From positions 1 through 10,960 of the forward strand of contig DAIEQP010000051.1 of assembly GCA_027347805.1 (NCBI GenBank): a stretch of DNA of 10,960 nucleotides. The letters run 5' to 3'. A program made the position numbers and the translations under genes. Under the pieces are notes generated by a model that worked only from the letters and a program-made list of their open reading frames with translations, was not told the DNA's origin and did not search any database. Each line of letters begins with the position of its first letter. The first letter of the stretch is position 1. Below are positions 1-7,384 of the stretch, one piece after another. This DNA comes from Ignavibacteria bacterium. Its GTDB lineage: Bacteria > Bacteroidota > Ignavibacteria > Ignavibacteriales > Melioribacteraceae.

Positions 1-541
1 TATCACGTTTTTCCAGATTCGCCTGAACTTCTTCAATTGTAATCTTATCGTTCTTTGCCTGGAATTCATTAAATCTTCTTTTAGCTCTTTCTTCAATTGA
101 AGCAGTTAAATATATTTTTACATCAGCATCGGGATAAACAACTGTTGTAACATCTCTTCCTTCGGCAACAACATTTCCTTCTTCGCCAATTTTTTTCTGA
201 AGCTTAACCATTTCAACACGAACTTCAGGAATCACACTTACTTCACTAACTTTTGAATTTACTTCGTAGGTTCTAATCTGTTCTGTCAGTTCTTCATCAT
301 TAGCAAAAACCCTTGTCCTGCCATTTTCAGATAATAATTTCAAAGAAACATTTTGAGCAATCTTAATTACTTCATCTCTATTATCAACAATACCAGCGCG
401 CAGTGCCAAAAAAGTAATGGCTCTGTACATTGCACCGGTATCCAAATAAGTAAATCCAAGTTTATGAGCAAGATTTTTTGCAGCAGTTGATTTACCGGAA
501 CCGGCGGGACCGTCTATTGCAATGATAATTTTCTTGGACAT
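1..541 (-). CDS. cmk: Cytidylate kinase, N-terminal 180 codons (cut by window edge)
   Basis: Transfers a phosphate from ATP to CMP or dCMP in the cytoplasm, supplying CDP/dCDP for RNA, DNA and phospholipid precursors. I translated the minus strand from ATG at 541-539. Residues 10-19 give the P-loop DGPAGSGKST, residues 34-40 DTGAMYR (CMP-binding region), residues 127-139 GRDVTTVVYPDAD, and residues 140-156 a DVKIYLTAS..ERAKRR stretch typical of the LID and arginine-rich part of bacterial Cmk. The frame is open to base 2, ending ...EKRD. The family usually has about 220-230 residues, so roughly 40-50 C-terminal residues lie outside the window. The start is fixed by the P-loop close to the N-terminus. 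No Shine-Dalgarno sequence precedes it; instead a promoter ends about 7 bases upstream, so the mRNA may be nearly leaderless. The histidine kinase gene lies upstream on the same strand, but the promoter between them argues for separate transcription. Confidence 0.96.
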   Translation of the reverse strand, partial: MSKKIIIAIDGPAGSGKSTAAKNLAHKLGFTYLDTGAMYRAITFLALRAGIVDNRDEVIKIAQNVSLKLLSENGRTRVFANDEELTEQIRTYEVNSKVSEVSVIPEVRVEMVKLQKKIGEEGNVVAEGRDVTTVVYPDADVKIYLTASIEERAKRRFNEFQAKNDKITIEEVQANLEKRD

Positions 542-548
542 TGGCTTG

Positions 549-580
549 CAAAAATATGGAAAACAGGAAAGGTGTGCAAA
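549..580 (-). promoter_or_regulatory. Bacteroidota-type promoter of cmk
   Basis: On the minus strand, TTTG (577-580) is followed after exactly 20 bases by TATTTTTG (549-556). This matches the Bacteroidota housekeeping promoter pattern TTTG - about 19-21 bases - TAnnTTTG. The usual distance to the transcription start would place it at about 542-545, only 1-4 bases before the cmk ATG. It is the only promoter in the window where both elements match exactly. Confidence 0.7.
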
Positions 581-624
581 CTGAATTAATATTTATCCAC
601 CCACAATTAAAACATGCGAAATTT

Positions 625-2712
625 TTACGAAAACCGCGTTTTTCTTTCAAATTTTAGAGTGAATCTCGTACCAACATCTTTTTCCGATTCAACATTAATA
701 TTAATTCCATTTATATCGCAGTAACCCTTCACAAGCGATAAACCGAGACCATTACCTTCGTACTGTCTTTTGTATCCCTGTTCTTCCTGGCTAAAAGGTT
801 TGAATAAATTTTTCATATGTTCTTCGGAAATTCCGATTCCTTCATCAGCAACATCAACACAAATTTCTTTTGATTCATTTTTGTAAACAGAAACACTGAT
901 AGTTCCTTTGTTTGAATATTTAATTGCATTTTCCAGCAAATGATTAAATACATCTCTCATACTTAATTCATCAACAACTACTTTGCTGTCGTCCACAAAA
1001 GATTTTAATTCCAGACTTAATTTTTTTTCTTCGGCTGCCGGTTTATTTTCTTCAATCAGTTGTTTCAGAATATCTTTTATAAGATCCAATTGTTCAAAAT
1101 GCGGTTCAAATGTTCCGGTTTGAATCTCTGCCATATTGAGTGTTAAATGAATTGTTCTCATAATTCTTTTACCGGCAATTTCCACTGCATTTAATCCTCG
1201 TTTAATTTGATCTGATGCAGAATCACCGAGCATTTCAGTAATCATTAACAAGTAGCCCTGAATTATATGAAGCGGAGAACGAATTTCATGAGATACCTGG
1301 GCAAGGAATTCACTTTTCAACTTGTTCGATTTTTCAGCCTCCTCTTTTGCAGCTAATAATTCTTTTTGTTTTTCATTTAACTCAGCTTCAGTGTTTTTGA
1401 TGTTTACAGTCATCTCGTTAAAAGTATTTGCCAGCATTTTTATTTCATCTGTCATTTTTGATGAATCAAGCTTGATATTATAATTCCCTTTTCCAATTTG
1501 ATTGGCTGCTTCTGTTAATTTTTTTATTGGAAGCGCGATTATAATCCAAATCATCAATCCTGATATCATTGAAATAACAATTACAGTAATACCCAAATTC
1601 TTGTAAATTTTTGTGATGAGGTCATATTCAATTGAAGGAGATATATAAAACTTGCTGGAAAGAAAGATGATTTTACCATCATTCGATGTTGAAAACCCGA
1701 TTACAACATTTTTTTGTTCATTGTACAGGTACCCGTCTTTCTCTCTTAATATTTCTTCGATATTATCCTTATTTAACTGAACTTTAAATTCCAGTTGGCT
1801 GGCTGTTACATATTTCCACAAATCATTTTTACTGATAGTCTGATATTTTGAATTTCCAGGAAGAGGGGGATACAAAAATTGATCGCCATTTGATTGAGCT
1901 GAATTCCTCTTATTCATTTCAAATGTAAAAACTTTTGCTAGCTCTTTTTTTCTGAATCCGTCATTTTCAATTAAGTAATTCATTAAATGATTTTTTACAA
2001 TCAGACTCGCAAATACTAATGGTATAGTTGAAAGAAGAATGAACCAAATAGAAAGTCTAACCCATATATAATTTTGACCGAGCACGGATATTATGAACTT
2101 TACAAAACCATTTGAGCCTTTATTCTTTTCCTGGTTGGATTGAACAGTCTTTCCCCACATTGGCTTTCTTAAATGATCCGGCAAAGCGACAATAATTAAC
2201 GAAGTATATACTGTCGTGAATATTATTTCCGGTATCCATCCTTTCCAAAGTATAATTATAGAATCTTTATAACTCATACTTCCACCGACGAAAATTCTAT
2301 GTAACTCAGGGTAGAAATAATATATAAATGTATAAAGAGGTAGGTAAGCTAGGGTGTAGTAAACTATTACGATGAAAATCCACACTAAAATTTGGAAAGG
2401 TATTTTCGGTCTATCATAGAGAAGTTTTTTATAAGCAATACTTGCCCAAAGTGCTGTAATTACATGCTGTAGAATTATATATAAGCGTACATCAGGATTA
2501 TCATTTACTGATGAAAGGATTCCAATTATTACCGCACCAACGGGACCGGTTATAGCTGATCCGAGTAAATTAATTATTTCTCTTGGATCGGTTGAAGCCC
2601 CTGTACCTGGTAAATAAAAATTAATCCCCGCTCTAATTATTACAAAAGAAGCCAATCCAAAAAGGATTGCGGCAATCAAAATTTTTTTTGTTACAAAATT
2701 TGACACTTTCAA
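625..2712 (-). CDS. Membrane-bound hybrid-sensor histidine kinase (HAMP-HisKA-HATPase)
   Basis: Sensor kinase of a two-component system: it should autophosphorylate on His and pass the phosphate to a response regulator not encoded nearby. Residues 11-178 hold about five hydrophobic helices. A Lys/Asn-rich linker (180-215) follows, then a sixth helix (217-239), a roughly 130-residue probable extracytoplasmic region (240-372), a seventh helix (373-395) and a HAMP linker (about 396-450). HisKA follows with the phospho-acceptor His475 in SHEIRSPLH. The ATPase domain shows the N box around Asn595 (HLLENAIKYS), G1 DEGIGI (623-628) and G2 GNGLGLSL (653-660). All key catalytic motifs are intact. 'Hybrid-sensor' refers to the two membrane sensory modules; there is no receiver domain. 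The start is TTG at 2712-2710, chosen because GGAG lies 6 bases upstream (2719-2722) and no ATG occurs before the helices. The N-terminal module resembles LytS-type 5TM domains only in general character, and the ligand is unknown. Confidence 0.93.
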   Translation of the reverse strand: MKVSNFVTKKILIAAILFGLASFVIIRAGINFYLPGTGASTDPREIINLLGSAITGPVGAVIIGILSSVNDNPDVRLYIILQHVITALWASIAYKKLLYDRPKIPFQILVWIFIVIVYYTLAYLPLYTFIYYFYPELHRIFVGGSMSYKDSIIILWKGWIPEIIFTTVYTSLIIVALPDHLRKPMWGKTVQSNQEKNKGSNGFVKFIISVLGQNYIWVRLSIWFILLSTIPLVFASLIVKNHLMNYLIENDGFRKKELAKVFTFEMNKRNSAQSNGDQFLYPPLPGNSKYQTISKNDLWKYVTASQLEFKVQLNKDNIEEILREKDGYLYNEQKNVVIGFSTSNDGKIIFLSSKFYISPSIEYDLITKIYKNLGITVIVISMISGLMIWIIIALPIKKLTEAANQIGKGNYNIKLDSSKMTDEIKMLANTFNEMTVNIKNTEAELNEKQKELLAAKEEAEKSNKLKSEFLAQVSHEIRSPLHIIQGYLLMITEMLGDSASDQIKRGLNAVEIAGKRIMRTIHLTLNMAEIQTGTFEPHFEQLDLIKDILKQLIEENKPAAEEKKLSLELKSFVDDSKVVVDELSMRDVFNHLLENAIKYSNKGTISVSVYKNESKEICVDVADEGIGISEEHMKNLFKPFSQEEQGYKRQYEGNGLGLSLVKGYCDINGININVESEKDVGTRFTLKFERKTRFS

Positions 2713-2718
2713 GAAAAA

Positions 2719-2722
2719 CTCC
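2719..2722 (-). promoter_or_regulatory. Ribosome binding site deciding the TTG start of the histidine kinase
   Basis: GGAG on the minus strand, 6 bases before TTG at 2712-2710. This spacing is ideal and no in-frame ATG lies before the first membrane helices, so TTG is preferred. An ATG-only gene call would start far downstream and lose the whole membrane sensor. Confidence 0.75.
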
Positions 2723-2746
2723 GTGAATACAGAAAGAAAAGTTTTC

Positions 2747-2754
2747 CAAAAACA
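2747..2754 (-). promoter_or_regulatory. Possible -7 element for the histidine kinase
   Basis: TGTTTTTG on the minus strand differs from TAnnTTTG at one position. A TTTT (one mismatch to TTTG) sits 20 bases further upstream. It lies in the short gap between the terminator and the TTG start, where a promoter is expected. It is weaker than the other promoters in this window. Confidence 0.3.
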
Positions 2755-2783
2755 ATTAGAGTAATTAGGGAATAAAAATCAAT

Positions 2784-2814
2784 AAAAAAAACCCCGTTAG
2801 CTCCGGGGTTTTTT
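2784..2814 (-). terminator. Rho-independent terminator of the transporter operon (symmetric)
   Basis: A GC-rich stem, ACCCCG (2791-2796) with CGGGGT (2804-2809) around a 7-base loop, is flanked by an A run on the left and a T run on the right. Read on the minus strand it follows the stop of the last permease gene by about 17 bases and ends in a T tract. The A/T symmetry means it could also stop plus-strand transcription. Confidence 0.88.
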
Positions 2815-2830
2815 AAGGAGAGAAATATTA

Positions 2831-4000
2831 TCAATTACCGCGCAGCGCATTTACAATGTTCAGTCTAGAGGCACGAACTGCAGGCAGAAATCCTCCAACA
2901 AGCCCCATAATTACAGCAAAAACCAAACAAGAAATTACAATTGATGAATTGAGCGCGAAGGAAAAAGTTATATCTGAGAAGGAATTATAGTTCAAAGTTG
3001 AGATTGAGAAAAATTGGAGAAAAGAAGCGATGAATAATCCAATTGCAGCACCTATCAAAGTAATAAGCATGGATTCAACAAGAAAAGATGTGAGAATACT
3101 TCTGCGTTTAAATCCCAGAGAACGCAGCGTTCCAATTTCAACTGTACGATTTGCAACTGCAGAGTACATTGTAATAGTTGCACCAATCATTGCACCAAAG
3201 CTAAAAATTACAGTAATAAATGTTCCCAGCACACGAATGAAGATTGCCAAAAACTCGGATTGCAATTCAAAAAAACGCTGCTCGGTCATAACTTCAAACT
3301 GCTGAAGTCTTCTGTCAGTTGCAAATTCCCTTTGAAGCTTTTCAAAATTATTTGGATCATTAAGTTTAAGTGTCATACTAGAAACACTATTTCCTCGATT
3401 GAAAGCGCTTAGCAATTGTTGAGAATCACCCCAGACTTCAGATTCAAATCCGTTCCCATCAGATTCAAAGAGTCCTACAACTGTCCAGTTATCTCCGGCA
3501 AATTTTATTTTATCGCCAATATTTGCATTAGCAAATTTTTTATTGATTGATTTTCCTATGATTAATTCCCTCATCAAAGGATTGAACATTTTTCCTTGAA
3601 CAATTTTTACATTCGGACGTAAAATAAAAGCCATTTGAGTAACGCCGCGAACAGTAATGTTGCTCATTCCTCCGCCTTTAATTTCAAGGTTAATAATCAC
3701 TACCGGTTCCCCAGAAACAATAGGTTCACCCTTCGCATTCTTAGCAACTTCAGGAAGTGATTTCACAATGTTCGCAGTTTCGCCATCAATTATACTTGAG
3801 ATTTCTCCCTGAGATGATTTGCGGACAACTTTAACATTTTCTTTTGACCCGGTTGCTACCAAAGTCTTTTCGACACCATAAGCCATCATCAGCACAGCAG
3901 CAAAAACAAACACAACTAGTGCAATACCAGCTATTGTAATTCCGGTTGTAAGTTTTCTAGATCTAAAATTTCTTAATGTATATTTAAATGGAATTGCCAT
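2831..4000 (-). CDS. MacB/FtsX-family ABC transporter permease (second permease of the operon)
   Basis: Inner-membrane subunit of the transporter encoded upstream, expected to pair with the other permease and with the separate ATPase. At 389 residues it has the MacB half-permease plan: one N-terminal helix (about 19-41), a large extracytoplasmic domain (about 42-250), then three helices (about 254-281, 306-331, 352-373). The cytoplasmic segment between helices 2 and 3 contains the family signature VEIGTLRSLGFKRRSIL (287-303), which should contact the ATPase. The C-terminus, PAVRASRLNIVNALRGN, matches the conserved end of this family. ATG at 4000-3998 is preceded by GAGG (4007-4010) with 6-base spacing. 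It is the last gene of the operon, 70 bases after the preceding permease, and is followed by a strong terminator. The substrate cannot be read from the sequence. Confidence 0.93.
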   Translation of the reverse strand: MAIPFKYTLRNFRSRKLTTGITIAGIALVVFVFAAVLMMAYGVEKTLVATGSKENVKVVRKSSQGEISSIIDGETANIVKSLPEVAKNAKGEPIVSGEPVVIINLEIKGGGMSNITVRGVTQMAFILRPNVKIVQGKMFNPLMRELIIGKSINKKFANANIGDKIKFAGDNWTVVGLFESDGNGFESEVWGDSQQLLSAFNRGNSVSSMTLKLNDPNNFEKLQREFATDRRLQQFEVMTEQRFFELQSEFLAIFIRVLGTFITVIFSFGAMIGATITMYSAVANRTVEIGTLRSLGFKRRSILTSFLVESMLITLIGAAIGLFIASFLQFFSISTLNYNSFSDITFSFALNSSIVISCLVFAVIMGLVGGFLPAVRASRLNIVNALRGN

Positions 4001-4070
4001 TTTAATCCTCTCTATAATTTCTTAAGAGTGTAAATAACTAAACACAACATTTTCTATCATATATAATTGA

Positions 4071-5231
4071 TTAACCAACATATCTAAATCCATCAACAAT
4101 TTTTGTATTAAGCGCTTTATGGATTGGGAAAATTGCAGAAATCACACCCACTAAAATTGTTGCTGTTACAGCAAGAACAACAGTTATCGGCTCGATAAAA
4201 AAGAATGGAAAAAATCCCTTTGGCATTGCCTGCTCAAAACCAGCAACTATCGGAAATGTAAGGAATAATCCAATTCCACCTCCGAGGCATGAAATTAACA
4301 TCGACTCGCCAAAAATTAAACCTGTTAAATGCAATCTTGAAAAACCAAGTGTTTTAAAGACAGCGTATTCACGTGTTCTTTCTCTAGCAGACATAATCAT
4401 AGTGTTTGCTAAAACAAGCATTATGATCCCTATGATTACAAATGACATTACATTCATAGCAGAAATAATTGCACCTGATGCAGAAACAAATCCTTGTGCA
4501 AAAGCTCTTTCAGTTTCTGTTTTAGTTTCTGCAGTTGAATTTTTAAACAATGCATCAATCTGATTTGATATCTCGGCAGATTTATTAGGATTAGCAACTT
4601 GAACAACATACCAGCCAACTTCATTTTCTCTACCCGGCATTTCGGTTTTCATTCTTTCATTAACATAATCCCACTGAAAAAACATTTGTGTCTTATCAGT
4701 ATTTTTATTTTTCCCTTTGTAAATACCACGCACAACAAAATCCCACCTGCCGGGAAAAATATCGCCGTCAAGTGTCATGATATCTCCAAGTTTAATTTTA
4801 TATTGTTTGGCAATATCTTCACCAATAACACATGCATTTCGTTGTTTCTTAAAATTATTAAGTTCATCCTTCGATAAAATAAATTCAGGATAAACATCAA
4901 ACATTGTTGCCGGATCCACAGCAAGACGTGCGAAAAAGTTATTTTTATCTATGTAGGTTCCTCCGAACCAGTTTTGAAATGTAACTTTTGATACGCCTGG
5001 CACTGATTCAATTTTTTCTTTATAAGAATATGGAAGAGGAAAAATAAATGAAACAGATTGGCGTGTTATTAATCTGTTTGCCATTGTTGCATCAACGGAA
5101 GAATCCCAAATTGTAACAACTGTTCTTAACAATCCAAACGCGATTACAGCGATTGCAATTCCAACAATTGTAAGTGTGGTTCTCAGTTTATGCCGAAGAG
5201 CATTTTTGAAAATTAATTTTAATACTTTCAT
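4071..5231 (-). CDS. MacB/FtsX-family ABC transporter permease (first permease of the operon)
   Basis: Inner-membrane permease of 386 residues, same fold as the next gene in the operon but clearly divergent from it. Helix 1 is at about 17-39, the extracytoplasmic domain at about 40-250, and helices 2-4 at about 253-279, 304-330 and 347-370. The coupling segment between helices 2 and 3 reads REYAVFKTLGFSRLHL (287-302), the FtsX/MacB pattern. The C-terminal tail (KALNTKIVDGFRYVG) departs from the usual PARRAARxxPxEALR ending, whereas its partner keeps it. ATG at 5231-5229 has GGAG (5237-5240) 5 bases upstream. The ATPase stop is only 9 bases upstream, which supports co-transcription. With two distinct half-permeases and one ATPase gene, a heterodimeric permease with an ATPase homodimer is the simplest reading. 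Export substrate unknown. Confidence 0.92.
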   Translation of the reverse strand: MKVLKLIFKNALRHKLRTTLTIVGIAIAVIAFGLLRTVVTIWDSSVDATMANRLITRQSVSFIFPLPYSYKEKIESVPGVSKVTFQNWFGGTYIDKNNFFARLAVDPATMFDVYPEFILSKDELNNFKKQRNACVIGEDIAKQYKIKLGDIMTLDGDIFPGRWDFVVRGIYKGKNKNTDKTQMFFQWDYVNERMKTEMPGRENEVGWYVVQVANPNKSAEISNQIDALFKNSTAETKTETERAFAQGFVSASGAIISAMNVMSFVIIGIIMLVLANTMIMSARERTREYAVFKTLGFSRLHLTGLIFGESMLISCLGGGIGLFLTFPIVAGFEQAMPKGFFPFFFIEPITVVLAVTATILVGVISAIFPIHKALNTKIVDGFRYVG

Positions 5232-5240
5232 ATCATCTCC

Positions 5241-5912
5241 TTATACCAGATCGCCTTTTTCGAGATGCAGTTGTCTTGATGCTTTTTGGGCAGCATGAGG
5301 ATCGTGAGTAACCATCACAATTGTTTTTTTGAATTCTTTATTAAGTCTGTCCATCAAAATCAGAATTTCTTCTGCCGATTTTCTATCCAGATCGCCGGTT
5401 GGTTCATCTGCAACCAACAGTGAAGGATCGGTTACAATTGCACGAGCTATAGCAACGCGCTGTTCCTGTCCGCCGGAAAGCTGTTTGGGATAATGGCTCA
5501 TTCTATCTCCAAGCCCAACTATTGAAAGTGCGGTTTCTACATGTTTTTTTCTTTCAGCTTTGGAAAGTTTTGTTAACAATAAAGGAAGTTCCACATTTTC
5601 AAAAGCTGTTAACACAGGTATCAGATTATAAAATTGAAACACAAATCCAACATTAGATGAACGCCATTTTGCAAGAGCAGATTCACCAAGTTTGGCAATA
5701 TCTGTTCCAACAACATTTACTTCTCCTCTTGTTGGCCTATCTATTCCTGCAATCAGATTTAGTAAAGTAGTCTTTCCCGATCCTGACGGACCCATGAGTG
5801 CAAGAAATTCTCCTTCCTCAACTTCAAGTGTTAAATCATGAAGAACCGGAATTTCAAGATTATTTCTCCAGTATGATTTAAATAGATTTTTTACCTGAAT
5901 TATTGCTGCCAT
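5241..5912 (-). CDS. MacB/LolD-type ABC transporter ATP-binding protein
   Basis: Cytoplasmic ATPase that powers the adjacent permeases. It has 223 residues, the usual length for stand-alone LolD/MacB-N type ATPases. Visible motifs: Walker A GPSGSGKTT (41-49), Q-loop Gln93 in VFQFYNL, signature LSGGQ (145-149), Walker B LLVADE (165-170), D-loop GDLD (173-176) and switch His203 in VTHD. All catalytic residues are intact. Small variations are LSGGQEQR instead of the common LSGGQQQR, and PTGDLD instead of PTGNLD. ATG at 5912-5910 has GGGAG (5918-5922) with 5-base spacing. It sits 19 bases after the adaptor gene and 9 bases before the first permease. LolD proper works in lipoprotein release, but the adaptor next door favours a MacAB-like role. 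Confidence 0.96.
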   Translation of the reverse strand: MAAIIQVKNLFKSYWRNNLEIPVLHDLTLEVEEGEFLALMGPSGSGKTTLLNLIAGIDRPTRGEVNVVGTDIAKLGESALAKWRSSNVGFVFQFYNLIPVLTAFENVELPLLLTKLSKAERKKHVETALSIVGLGDRMSHYPKQLSGGQEQRVAIARAIVTDPSLLVADEPTGDLDRKSAEEILILMDRLNKEFKKTIVMVTHDPHAAQKASRQLHLEKGDLV

Positions 5913-5931
5913 TTTAACTCCCTTCTCACTC

Positions 5932-7125
5932 TTATTTATTTATTTTAACTTTAACACCATCTTTCAATTCAGAAGTAACAGACTCAACAATTTCATCACC
6001 ACTTTCCAATCCATTTGTAATTTCGATATAAGCACCAAAATCTTTTCCGGTATTAACTGTTACTTGAACAGCTTTTTCTTCCCTGACTTTAAATGCAATT
6101 AATTGACCATTTCTTTCAACAACAGCTGATTTAGGAACAACCAAATTTGGTTTTTCATTTTCCAATTCTTTTTTCATCGCTTCTTTCAGAAACAGAACTT
6201 TAGCACTCATCTCAGGCAAAACTCTAGTATCATAATTCTTAAATCCAACTTTTACCATTACAGTTGCCTTACCACGATCGGCAGTCGGTACTATTTTAGC
6301 AACATAACCAGCATAATTATGACTTGGATATGCATCTAAAGTAATTTGGCATTCCTGGTTAGGTTGAATTTTTTCAATATTGGATTCACTCACATCGGCT
6401 TCAACTTGAAGTGAAGTCATATCTGCCATAGTTACAACAGCAGCTTTCGAATTTGCACCTGCACCCAAAGGAGCAACAACTTCTCCAACATCTGCATTTT
6501 TTGTAAGCACAGTTCCATTAAACGGAGCGCGAATTAGAGTATTTTCCAAAGCAACTTCCGATGCCTGAACCTGTGCTTTTGCTACATCTATAGCAGCTAG
6601 AACACGATTATACCTCGATTCTACTGCATCAACTTCCATCTGGCTTGTTGCACCGGTTTTTAATAACGATTTTTGCCTATTATAATTATTCTCCGCATCT
6701 TTTAATTCCGCCTGAGTCATTTTCAAATTTGCTTTTGCCTGATCAAGCTGTGCCTTAATATCACTATCCTCAAGTCTGGCAATCACCTGGTTCATTCCAA
6801 CTTTATCTCCCTCTACAACTCCCAGAAATACCAATCTTCCCATTCCTTTTGATGCAACAGCTGCTTTACGCTGTGCTACAACATAACCGCTTGCTGTTAA
6901 AACAGCATTAGTTTGTGCAGAAGACTGCAATGTGGCAGTAGTCAATTTTACTTCTATTGATGGTGAAGTAAATGATTTGAACGCAAAATAAAGTGCGAGG
7001 ATTATTCCTATAACAACTACTGTTGTAACAATTATCCGAATAATTTTCTGTTTCTGTTCCGGATTAACATCTTTTTTTGTTCTGTCGATTCTTAATGATG
7101 ATAAATCAGCATTTTTAGTTTCCAT
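5932..7125 (-). CDS. MacA/HlyD-type periplasmic adaptor (membrane fusion protein)
   Basis: Adaptor expected to link the inner-membrane ABC permeases to an outer-membrane channel. It has 397 residues: a short basic cytoplasmic N-terminus, one anchor helix (about 28-48) with no lipobox, the first half of the lipoyl domain (about 79-120, including VVEGDKVGMNQVIARLED), a coiled-coil hairpin (about 121-196), the second lipoyl half starting at the family signature LIRAPFNGTV (197-206), a beta-barrel (about 237-312), and a membrane-proximal domain (about 325-395) with VVPKSAVVERNG. It is the first gene of a four-gene operon and lies 19 bases before the ATPase. ATG at 7125-7123 has GGAAG (7130-7134) 4 bases upstream. 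RND-pump adaptors share this architecture, but the ABC neighbours make a MacA-like role more likely. I leave the symbol empty because true orthology to MacA is not shown. Confidence 0.93.
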   Translation of the reverse strand: METKNADLSSLRIDRTKKDVNPEQKQKIIRIIVTTVVVIGIILALYFAFKSFTSPSIEVKLTTATLQSSAQTNAVLTASGYVVAQRKAAVASKGMGRLVFLGVVEGDKVGMNQVIARLEDSDIKAQLDQAKANLKMTQAELKDAENNYNRQKSLLKTGATSQMEVDAVESRYNRVLAAIDVAKAQVQASEVALENTLIRAPFNGTVLTKNADVGEVVAPLGAGANSKAAVVTMADMTSLQVEADVSESNIEKIQPNQECQITLDAYPSHNYAGYVAKIVPTADRGKATVMVKVGFKNYDTRVLPEMSAKVLFLKEAMKKELENEKPNLVVPKSAVVERNGQLIAFKVREEKAVQVTVNTGKDFGAYIEITNGLESGDEIVESVTSELKDGVKVKINK

Positions 7126-7144
7126 TAAACTTCCATTCTAGTTT

Positions 7145-7152
7145 CAAAAATA
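7145..7152 (-). promoter_or_regulatory. -7 element of the transporter operon promoter
   Basis: TATTTTTG on the minus strand is an exact TAnnTTTG match ending 19 bases before the adaptor ATG. The start of transcription would fall at about 7138-7141, leaving a short leader that contains the GGAAG ribosome site. The upstream element is poor (a run of T about 20 bases away instead of TTTG), which fits a promoter helped by an activator. Confidence 0.5.
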
Positions 7153-7201
7153 CTTTGCAGAAATACCTAAAAAAGATTTACAGTAAACTTACTACCTTCC
7201 A

Positions 7202-7219
7202 ATGACAGCATTATGTCAT
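7202..7219. repeat. Short inverted repeat upstream of the transporter promoter
   Basis: ATGACA (7202-7207) and TGTCAT (7214-7219) are perfect 6-bp arms around a 6-base spacer. The site is about 50-75 bases upstream of the -7 element of the transporter operon, a position that would suit an activator. Arms this short occur by chance in AT-rich DNA. Confidence 0.3.
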
Positions 7220-7280
7220 ATTAAAATCTGGAGTGAAATCTTTCAGTAGGTACTATATTTATTTTTAGTGAAAAATATTT

Positions 7281-7309
7281 GATTAATAATAGCCTTTCAA
7301 TTATTAATC
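7281..7309. repeat. Perfect 10-bp inverted repeat with 9-base loop
   Basis: GATTAATAAT (7281-7290) and ATTATTAATC (7300-7309) are exact reverse complements around a 9-base spacer. It could be a weak hairpin in the phosphatase 3' transcript or a binding site for a dimeric regulator. It lacks the GC-rich stem of a typical terminator. Confidence 0.65.
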
Positions 7310-7338
7310 GGCGAATAGCAGAATTATACCGGCGAATA
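7309..7338. repeat. Direct repeat CGGCGAATA x2, 21-bp period
   Basis: CGGCGAATA occurs at 7309-7317 and again at 7330-7338. The 21-bp period is two turns of DNA, so both copies face the same side of the helix. The first copy shares its first base with the end of the 10-bp inverted repeat. These are among the few GC-containing words in an AT-rich gap. Confidence 0.55.
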
Positions 7339-7370
7339 AGAGTTATTAGTTTTCCAATCGCCACAGAATG

Positions 7371-7384
7371 ATTTTCTAGAAAAT
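7371..7384. repeat. 14-bp perfect palindrome
   Basis: ATTTTCTAGAAAAT reads the same on both strands. A near copy of its right half (TTAGAAAATT) follows at once. It may be a protein-binding site or a chance palindrome in AT-rich DNA. Confidence 0.4.

Noticed and set aside
3030..3305. Plus-strand open frame of 91 codons
   Set aside because: It lies entirely inside the permease gene on the opposite strand, with no ribosome site and no recognisable protein features.
4599..4877. Plus-strand open frame of 92 codons
   Set aside because: Antisense to the first permease gene; its residues are what reversed membrane-protein codons give, with no family features.
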